Source: Bacteroidota bacterium (lineage in GTDB: Bacteria; Bacteroidota; Bacteroidia; Chitinophagales; Chitinophagaceae). Taken from it: a stretch of DNA of 13,462 nucleotides. Shown here one piece after another: positions 1 to 5,099 of this stretch. The stretch lies in NCBI GenBank assembly GCA_028877005.1, contig JAGWPI010000016.1:1-13462 (forward strand). The letters run 5' to 3'. Positions within the stretch are counted from its first letter, which is position 1; each line of letters opens with the position of its first letter. The notes beneath the pieces are model-generated. The model was given only the letters and a program-made list of their open reading frames with translations. It was not told the DNA's origin and did not search any database. Both the position numbers and the translations under genes were made by a program.

Positions 1-396
1 GTAAATGTAGTAGATTATAAAACCGGCGATCCCGAAAAAGCACAACCCAAGTTAGCACCTCCTAATGAAAAAAATGAGATAGGAGGCGATTATTGGCGTC
101 AAGCAGTTTTTTATAAAATTCTGGTTGATAATGATGCTACTAAAAATTGGGAAGTAGTGAGTACAGAATTCGATTTTGTTGAGCCTGATAAAAAAAATAA
201 TTACATTAAACAAAAACTCATCATAAAACCAGAAGATGTTACCACTGTAAAACAACAAATTACCACCGTATGGTCAAAAATTCAAGCACATGATTTTTAT
301 ACAGGTTGTGGCAGCAGCGATTGTCATTGGTGTAATTTTGTAAAAGAAAATCAACTGACTATTGCATTGCATGAAATTAATGATGATGAAATATAG
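1..396 (+). CDS. UvrD/AddA-like helicase-nuclease, C-terminal end (5' truncated by window)
   Basis: The reading frame is open from base 1 to the TAG at 394-396, so only the last 131 residues are visible and the start lies outside the window. The fragment opens with VDYKTG, the D-x-K core of the PD-(D/E)XK nuclease domain found at the C-terminus of AddA/RecB-type and related UvrD-family helicases. It continues with YWRQAVFYK, matching the Q-rich motif that follows in these nucleases, and ends with a cysteine cluster CGSSDCHWC (visible residues 103, 108 and 111). Such cysteines in AddB-type nucleases hold an iron-sulfur cluster; a fourth ligand would lie upstream, out of view. The likely role is ATP-dependent unwinding and resection of double-strand breaks. 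That the missing part is a helicase is inference; a stand-alone PD-(D/E)XK nuclease is possible. The neighbouring recR is also a repair gene, but an unrelated gene lies between them. Confidence 0.75.
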   Translation, partial: VNVVDYKTGDPEKAQPKLAPPNEKNEIGGDYWRQAVFYKILVDNDATKNWEVVSTEFDFVEPDKKNNYIKQKLIIKPEDVTTVKQQITTVWSKIQAHDFYTGCGSSDCHWCNFVKENQLTIALHEINDDEI

Positions 397-437
397 ATTT
401 TATCATTCCTTTAGTCGGCTTTACATCTGGTAAACCT

Positions 438-445
438 TAAGTTTG
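438..445 (+). promoter_or_regulatory. Bacteroidota -7 promoter element (TAAGTTTG)
   Basis: TAAGTTTG matches the Bacteroidota -7 consensus TAnnTTTG exactly and lies 43 bases before the lipoprotein ATG at 489, giving a predicted leader of roughly 35-40 nt. I see no clear TTG/TTTG -33 element at the usual distance, so the call rests on the -7 match and its position. Confidence 0.4.
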
Positions 446-488
446 CAATTATTATTTTATTGGTGGTACTTGTATAAATAACTATTTC

Positions 489-1904
489 ATGCAAAAATAT
501 ATTTGGTGTATTTTAATAGCAGTATTTTTTTCGCCGTTTTTATTTACCGGTTGTGCCAATATTATTCCGCCCTCCGGTGGACCTAGAGATACTATTCCGC
601 CGCGTTTGGTAATGGCCATTCCTAAAGATTCAATGCTTAATTTTAACACCAATAAAATACTACTAACTTTCGATGAATATGTGGATGTAAAAGATTTACA
701 AAAAAATTTAATTGTTTCACCTAACCCTAAAAACACTCCGCTTGTTGAAAATCATCTTAAAAATGTAACCATAAAATTGCGCGATACGCTTCATGCCAAT
801 ACCACTTATTCTTTAAATTTTGGAAATGCGATCAGAGATGTAAACGAAGGCAATATTCTAAAGAATTTTATTTATGTTTTTTCTACCGGTAATCAGTTAG
901 ATACCTTCAGTTTTAGAGGTAAAGTAGTATTGGCAGAAACGGGTAAAATAGATTCTACTTTAATTGTTGTTTTACACGAAAATCTAAATGATACCGCTGT
1001 AATAAAAGATGCTCCACAATACTATGCCCGTGTAAATGGAAAGGGTAATTTTGTATTTCATTTTTTACCTCCCAAAACTTTTGCTGCTTTTGTTTTACCC
1101 GATGACTATAGTAAGCGTTACGATGATTCTACAAAAATGTTTGCATTTTTAGATTCTAATATAGTGGTGGGTGAACATACCCCCATGGTTACTTTTTATG
1201 CTTTTGAAACTGCTAAGAAAAAGGAAAAATCAAGTAAATCTGCTACTCCTCCTGCCGCAAAACTGTCTAAAAATAAAGATAGAAATGAAGAACACAAACG
1301 CTTACGCTTTAGTTTAAACTTAGACAATGGAAAACAAGATTTACTAACCCCTGCACTCCAAATTAAATTTAGTACCCCATTAGATTCATTGAATACTACG
1401 GGTGTTGAATTGTTAGATACTTTATTTAAGCCCATTAAAGGATATAAGGTAGAATTAGATACTTCTAAAACTATTTGCAGTATTACTTATCCATGGAAAG
1501 AAGCAGAACATTTTATATTATTATTACAAAAAGATGCGGCCACAGATACCAATCATACTCAACTGGCAAAGGCAGATACCATTCGCTTTACTACCAAAAA
1601 TGAGTCAGATTACGGATCTTTACGCATTCGCTTTAATCATCTCGATGTAGCCAGGCACCCGGTTTTGCAGTTATTACAAAATAATAGTATTGTAGAATCA
1701 ATTCCACTCACTTCTAACGAAATTTTTAGAAAATTATATCGCCCGGGCGATTATGACTTACGTATACTATATGATGCCAACCAAAATGGTATTTGGGATA
1801 CCGGTAATTTTAAAAAGCACTTACAGCCCGAAATAGTTCAGGATTTAAACAAGAAAATTGTATTGAAAAATAATTGGGATAACGAATATGAGTTAAACTT
1901 ATAG
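489..1904 (+). CDS. Ig-like (Big_5) domain lipoprotein
   Basis: A 471-residue predicted outer-membrane or periplasmic lipoprotein. The N-terminus has a hydrophobic signal peptide ending in a lipobox (LFTGC, Cys22), where signal peptidase II would cleave. The mature start contains PPSGGPRDTIPP, a motif I associate with the Bacteroidota family annotated as Ig-like/SbsA-type Big_5 domain proteins. Residues about 35-135 fit that Big_5 fold (IPKDSMLNFNTNKILLTFDE, then a typical TYSLNFGNAIRDVNEGN stretch). A Lys-rich, low-complexity linker follows at about 240-270, then a second beta-rich region. The C-terminal part (PGDYDLRILYDANQNGIWDTG) resembles the end typical of this family. No catalytic residues are visible and the exact role is unknown; a structural or envelope-associated function is likely. 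It is preceded by a -7 promoter element and is probably transcribed alone, because recR downstream has its own promoter. Confidence 0.85.
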   Translation: MQKYIWCILIAVFFSPFLFTGCANIIPPSGGPRDTIPPRLVMAIPKDSMLNFNTNKILLTFDEYVDVKDLQKNLIVSPNPKNTPLVENHLKNVTIKLRDTLHANTTYSLNFGNAIRDVNEGNILKNFIYVFSTGNQLDTFSFRGKVVLAETGKIDSTLIVVLHENLNDTAVIKDAPQYYARVNGKGNFVFHFLPPKTFAAFVLPDDYSKRYDDSTKMFAFLDSNIVVGEHTPMVTFYAFETAKKKEKSSKSATPPAAKLSKNKDRNEEHKRLRFSLNLDNGKQDLLTPALQIKFSTPLDSLNTTGVELLDTLFKPIKGYKVELDTSKTICSITYPWKEAEHFILLLQKDAATDTNHTQLAKADTIRFTTKNESDYGSLRIRFNHLDVARHPVLQLLQNNSIVESIPLTSNEIFRKLYRPGDYDLRILYDANQNGIWDTGNFKKHLQPEIVQDLNKKIVLKNNWDNEYELNL

Positions 1905-1956
1905 TACAATTGTTACTTTTTTAGTTTAACAAAATGCAATCCTGTTATCAAAACTT

Positions 1957-1964
1957 TATCTTTG
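1957..1964 (+). promoter_or_regulatory. recR -7 promoter element (TATCTTTG)
   Basis: TATCTTTG is the most typical form of the Bacteroidota -7 consensus TAnnTTTG. Only four bases separate it from the recR ATG at 1969. Because transcription normally starts a few bases after the element, the mRNA would begin at or within a base or two of the start codon. Confidence 0.6.
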
Positions 1965-1968
1965 CCAC

Positions 1969-2586
1969 ATGCAATTACCCTCCGGTTTATTAGAAAATGC
2001 AGTGGTTCAATTTGCCAAATTACCCGGTATTGGCAAAAAAACAGCTTTACGGCTGGTACTGCATTTGTTAAAGCAAAATGAACAGGAGGTTAACTTATTT
2101 GCCGACACCATTGCAAAAATGCGGCGCGAAATTAAATTCTGCCAGCGCTGCTTTAATATTAGTGATGGTGATATTTGTAGTATTTGCGCTAATTCTATGC
2201 GGCAATCCAATGTTATTTGTGTTGTAGAAAATATCCGCGATGTTATTGCTATTGAAACAACGCAACAATTTAATGGTACTTACCATGTTTTAGGAGGTGT
2301 TATATCTCCATTAGATGGTATTGGTCCCGACCAATTAACTATACAACCACTTTTACATCGCTTAGAATCAGAAACCATTGATGAACTCATTTTTGCCTTA
2401 AATCCCACCATTCAGGGCGATACAACTATTTATTACATCCAAAAAAAAATACATCATCTACCATGTAAAATTACCACCATTGCGCGTGGTATTGCATTTG
2501 GCGGCGAATTGGAATATGCCGATGAAATGACCTTGGCTCGTAGTTTGGCCAATCGGTTACCTATACAACAATATGTTAAAGGTTAA
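1969..2586 (+). CDS. recR: Recombination mediator protein RecR
   Basis: A 205-residue protein of normal RecR length. RecR, with RecO and RecF, loads RecA onto SSB-coated single-stranded DNA at gaps in the RecFOR pathway. Domains in order: helix-hairpin-helix DNA-binding motif (KLPGIGKKTALRL, residues 17-29); a C4 zinc finger CQRC-x8-CSIC with all four ligands present (C58, C61, C70, C73); a Toprim domain starting near residue 81 (VICVVEN, the conserved acidic Glu87); and the C-terminal ARGIAFGGELEYADEMTLARS segment typical of RecR. The start at 1969 gives the usual N-terminus (LPSGLLENAV) directly before the HhH motif. The gene is probably transcribed alone from the -7 element immediately upstream. 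No dnaX or ybaB neighbour is present, unlike in many Proteobacteria. Confidence 0.97.
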   Translation: MQLPSGLLENAVVQFAKLPGIGKKTALRLVLHLLKQNEQEVNLFADTIAKMRREIKFCQRCFNISDGDICSICANSMRQSNVICVVENIRDVIAIETTQQFNGTYHVLGGVISPLDGIGPDQLTIQPLLHRLESETIDELIFALNPTIQGDTTIYYIQKKIHHLPCKITTIARGIAFGGELEYADEMTLARSLANRLPIQQYVKG

Positions 2587-2680
2587 TTCTTACACTATAA
2601 TATTTTTTTTAAAAATCTACTCCTTGTTATTTTTAAGTTTATTCCTTCAATTAATTACAACAATTTAACCAATTATGGGT

Positions 2681-2688
2681 TATACTTG
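2681..2688 (+). promoter_or_regulatory. Possible -7 element (TATACTTG) for the OB-fold/YceI pair
   Basis: TATACTTG differs from TAnnTTTG at one position and sits 36 bases before the ATG at 2725, a normal leader length in this phylum. The 138-base gap 2587-2724 is otherwise AT-rich and holds no convincing hairpin terminator for recR. Confidence 0.3.
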
Positions 2689-2724
2689 TAAAAACTTATA
2701 CATATTTAAATTCAAATAGTATAC

Positions 2725-3144
2725 ATGAAAAAAACATTAAAATACTTTTTAATTTTAATCCTTTTTGTGGCACTTGTTGCCGCCGGTTTTGTAGTGTATG
2801 TATACAATAAACCTCATAGAAATGTTGCCAAAGAAAAAGCTGTTACCCTTACTGCCGAACAATTGTACCAAGCATTTAAAGATAATGAGCAATTGGCTAA
2901 TCAGAAATATTTAGATAAAGCAATTGAACTTACCGGCCGTATTGCTCAAATAACCACCAATCAACAAGGGCAAACCGTTATTGATTTTAATACTGCCGAT
3001 TCAACGGTTACCATTAACTGTACATTCAAAAGTAAACCTGCATTAAACCTAAAAATGGGCGATTCCGTTCATTTTAAAGGTATTTGTACCGGTTATATAC
3101 CTGATATGAATGTTGTTATGAACAATGGTGTATTAGTTAAGTAA
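2725..3144 (+). CDS. Membrane-anchored OB-fold (tRNA_anti-like) protein
   Basis: A 139-residue protein. Residues about 7-27 (YFLILILFVALVAAGFVVYV) form a single N-terminal transmembrane anchor after a MKKTLK start, which would place the rest in the periplasm. Residues about 40-139 (TAEQLYQAFKDNEQLANQKYLDKAIELTG, then alternating beta strands and a final VVMNNGVLVK) fit the OB-fold family known as tRNA_anti-like, common and uncharacterised in Bacteroidota. Despite the family name there is no reason to infer tRNA binding. The next gene, a YceI-like protein, starts 42 bases after its stop on the same strand, so the two may form a transcription unit. Function unknown. Confidence 0.7.
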   Translation: MKKTLKYFLILILFVALVAAGFVVYVYNKPHRNVAKEKAVTLTAEQLYQAFKDNEQLANQKYLDKAIELTGRIAQITTNQQGQTVIDFNTADSTVTINCTFKSKPALNLKMGDSVHFKGICTGYIPDMNVVMNNGVLVK

Positions 3145-3186
3145 AAATTAAGTATAATTTATAATTGATTTAAAATTTTCTTTATA

Positions 3187-3711
3187 ATGACAAAATTATA
3201 TCTACTCCTTATTGGTTGCTTGTTAAGTGTTGCCGGTTTGCAGGCACAAAAATCTTATGTAACGCGCAATGGGCAAATTAGTTTTGTTGCTTTAAATGAT
3301 GATGATGTAAGTGCCATCAATAATGAAGTAGCCAGCCGTATTACTTCTAATGGTAATATTACTTTCAGCCTTCTCATAAAAAGCTTTTTTTTCCAATATG
3401 CCGAAATGCAAGACCATTTCAACACCGATTATTTGCAAAGTAATACTTATCCACGCTCAGATTTTAAAGGAACCATCACCAATATTCAAACCGTTAATTT
3501 TTCGAAAAACGGAATATATCCTGTTACAGTTCAGGGCAATTTAACCTTGCATGGTGTTACCAAATTAATTACAGTGCCTGGAACAATTGAGGTATTGGGC
3601 AATAAAATTATTGCAAAAGCCAAGTTTACGCTGGTGTTAAGCGATTTTAATATTCATGCCGAAAGAGTAGCTAAAAAAGTGGCTATTCAATTTAATTGCA
3701 CCTATCAATAA
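3187..3711 (+). CDS. Secreted YceI-like protein
   Basis: A 174-residue protein. The N-terminus (LYLLLIGCLLSVAGLQA) is a signal peptide with a likely signal peptidase I site after Ala20. A lipobox-like LIGC ends at Cys11 but is too close to the N-terminus to be convincing. The mature part shows YceI-family features: a start strand with NGQISFVAL, a central region HFNTDYLQSNTYPRSDFKGTI, the VQGNLTLHGVTKLITVPG stretch (the family's typical LTLHGVTK core), and a final FTLVLSDFNIH. YceI proteins are lipocalin-like beta barrels; some bind polyisoprenoid-type ligands in the periplasm. Here the substrate is unknown. It follows the OB-fold protein at 42 bases and probably shares its transcript. The gap after it (3712-3754) has no clear terminator. 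Confidence 0.85.
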   Translation: MTKLYLLLIGCLLSVAGLQAQKSYVTRNGQISFVALNDDDVSAINNEVASRITSNGNITFSLLIKSFFFQYAEMQDHFNTDYLQSNTYPRSDFKGTITNIQTVNFSKNGIYPVTVQGNLTLHGVTKLITVPGTIEVLGNKIIAKAKFTLVLSDFNIHAERVAKKVAIQFNCTYQ

Positions 3712-3754
3712 AACATCCTAACAGTTGTTTGTATTTTTTCCCATGAACTTATTG

Positions 3755-3762
3755 TAACTTTG
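3755..3762 (+). promoter_or_regulatory. metH operon promoter, -7 element (TAACTTTG)
   Basis: TAACTTTG fits TAnnTTTG exactly. A TTTG at 3728-3731 could be the -33 element, with a 23-base spacer, at the long end of the range known for Bacteroidota. Transcription would start near 3766-3770, roughly 285 bases before the metH ATG, so the mRNA has an unusually long leader. Confidence 0.6.
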
Positions 3763-4055
3763 CACCACTTCAGGTGGATTTGTTTATTGTTCGGCCTGTG
3801 CAAATTGAACTAATAAACGGTAAAAGCTGCTGCATTTCTCCACAGTAACTCAATCGTTCAATAGTTCAAAAAATGGGTATATGTTTCCGGCTGTAGATTT
3901 GCTATTCAACTGCTGTTGCGTCGCACACTGCATCGTTCATAACACCTACCGGGCAATACAGCTTTGTAAATAACTTTTCACTTTTGAAGTAAAACTTACA
4001 TACCAATAACTATGCATTAAAATGAATGCAGTTTATTGCGAAAAAACAAAATACC
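3763..4055 (+). promoter_or_regulatory. Structured leader of the metH operon (candidate attenuator or riboswitch)
   Basis: This gap of more than 300 bases holds no listed gene but is rich in structure. A 5' hairpin forms from CCAC/GTGG (3765-3768 with 3774-3777). Helix A pairs 3782-3792 with 3807-3818 (11 pairs, one bulged T at 3811). Helix B pairs 3805-3812 with 3862-3869 (8 perfect pairs), stacked on 3816-3821 with 3853-3858 (6 pairs, one G-U). A and B share 3805-3821 and cannot coexist, as in a regulatory switch. A Cys-rich 30-codon frame lies at 3881-3973. A hairpin at 4013-4030 precedes the gene. I looked for SAM-I and cobalamin riboswitch cores and saw neither. The control of methionine synthase is inferred from position. 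Confidence 0.5.
3881..3973 (+). CDS. Candidate cysteine-rich leader peptide (30 aa)
   Basis: An ATG-started frame of 30 codons ending TAA at 3971-3973, inside the metH leader and too short for usual gene calling. The peptide begins MFPAVDLLFN and continues CCCVAHCIVHNTYR, ending IQLCK. Five of 30 residues are Cys, three of them consecutive (TGC TGT TGC at 3911-3919), which is far above the frequency in the neighbouring proteins. Runs of a regulatory amino acid in a short upstream frame are the mark of ribosome-mediated attenuation, and cysteine is the sulfur donor for homocysteine, the substrate of the gene downstream. The frame is open back to a stop at 3821-3823, with no other ATG, so 3881 is the natural start. 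No Shine-Dalgarno is seen, as is normal here. The frame could also be chance; conservation is untested. Confidence 0.45.
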   Translation: MFPAVDLLFNCCCVAHCIVHNTYRAIQLCK

Positions 4056-5072
4056 ATGAAGACAATTAAAAATTGTTTACAAGAACGCATACTCATTATA
4101 GATGGAGCAATGGGTACAATGATACAACGGCATAAACTACAAGAAGCCGATTATAGAGGCGAAAGATTTAAAAACTGGCCCGTTGATGTTAAAGGTAATA
4201 ATGATTTACTATGTATTACACAACCTAGTATTATAAAAAATATTCATAAGCAATATTTAGATGCCGGTGCAGATATTATTGAAACCAATACATTTAGCAG
4301 TACTGCTATTGCTATGGCCGATTATCAAATGGAAACTTTAGCTTATGAATTGAATGTAACTGCTGCACAATGTGCCAGGTCGGTTGCTGATGAATTTACT
4401 GCTAAAAATCCCAATAAACCACGTTTCGTAGCAGGAGCCATTGGCCCACTGAACAAAACCCTTAGTCTCTCACCCGATGTGAATAATCCCGGTTTTCGTG
4501 CAGTAACTTTTGATGAAGTAATGGCTGCCTATTATGAACAGGTTAAAGGTTTGGTAGATGGCGGTGTAGATGTGCTGCTTATTGAAACCATTTTCGATAC
4601 CTTGAATGCCAAAGCTGCCATATTTGCCATTAAAAAATATTTTCGTGATGTTCAAAAGCCCGAACTGCCCATTATGATTAGTGGTACCATTACTGATGCT
4701 AGCGGTAGAACACTAAGTGGGCAAACATTAGAGGCCTTTTATACCTCTGTAATGCATGCACAACCCCTAAGTGTAGGATTAAATTGCGCATTAGGGGCAG
4801 CAGAAATGCGAAGCCATATTGAAGAGTTATCACAAATTGCTGCAGCTTATACATCCGCTTATCCTAATGCCGGTTTGCCCAATGCTATGGGCGAGTATGA
4901 TGAACAGCCGCACGAAACTGCCCATTTTATTGAAGAATGGGCTAAACAAGGATATGTAAATATTGTGGGTGGCTGTTGTGGTACTACTCCTGATCACATA
5001 AAACATATTGCCGAAAAAGTAAAAAGCATACAACCAAGGCCGTTACCTATTGTTGAAAAAGAAATTGTATAA
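4056..5072 (+). CDS. metH: Methionine synthase, homocysteine-binding half (split MetH)
   Basis: A 338-residue homocysteine S-methyltransferase domain, equivalent to the N-terminal module of E. coli MetH. It binds zinc and homocysteine and receives the methyl group carried by cobalamin on the partner protein. Visible motifs: DGAMGTM (residues 16-22), [35 protein letters not shown] (Cys244) and [11 protein letters not shown] (Cys307, Cys308). These three Cys match the zinc ligands Cys247, Cys310 and Cys311 of E. coli MetH. I chose the ATG at 4056 because it gives the usual start just before the first helix; an in-frame ATG at 4026 would add ten residues that look unlike the family and would overlap a hairpin. 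The second half starts 27 bases after the stop, so the two are surely co-transcribed. The operon is headed by the long leader at 3763-4055. Confidence 0.93.
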   Translation: MKTIKNCLQERILIIDGAMGTMIQRHKLQEADYRGERFKNWPVDVKGNNDLLCITQPSIIKNIHKQYLDAGADIIETNTFSSTAIAMADYQMETLAYELNVTAAQCARSVADEFTAKNPNKPRFVAGAIGPLNKTLSLSPDVNNPGFRAVTFDEVMAAYYEQVKGLVDGGVDVLLIETIFDTLNAKAAIFAIKKYFRDVQKPELPIMISGTITDASGRTLSGQTLEAFYTSVMHAQPLSVGLNCALGAAEMRSHIEELSQIAAAYTSAYPNAGLPNAMGEYDEQPHETAHFIEEWAKQGYVNIVGGCCGTTPDHIKHIAEKVKSIQPRPLPIVEKEIV

Positions 5073-5099
5073 CCCGACACTTAAGTGTAAAATATTGTT

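Noticed and set aside
3208..3219. LIGC as a lipobox in the YceI-like protein
   Set aside because: Cys11 leaves too short a signal sequence; a normal signal peptidase I site follows at Ala20.
3796..3845. CTGTG (3796-3800) pairing with CACAG (3841-3845), forming a pseudoknot with helix B
   Set aside because: Only five pairs with a long loop; too weak to claim without covariation data.
3873..3896. A 7-codon ATG frame just before the Cys-rich leader frame
   Set aside because: It is too short and lacks any bias; it overlaps the start of the better candidate at 3881. It could compete for ribosomes but there is no evidence.
4026..4055. ATG at 4026 as the start of the homocysteine half of MetH
   Set aside because: The extra ten residues ([10 protein letters not shown]) are unlike homologs, the ATG is within a hairpin, and ATG 4056 gives the expected N-terminus.
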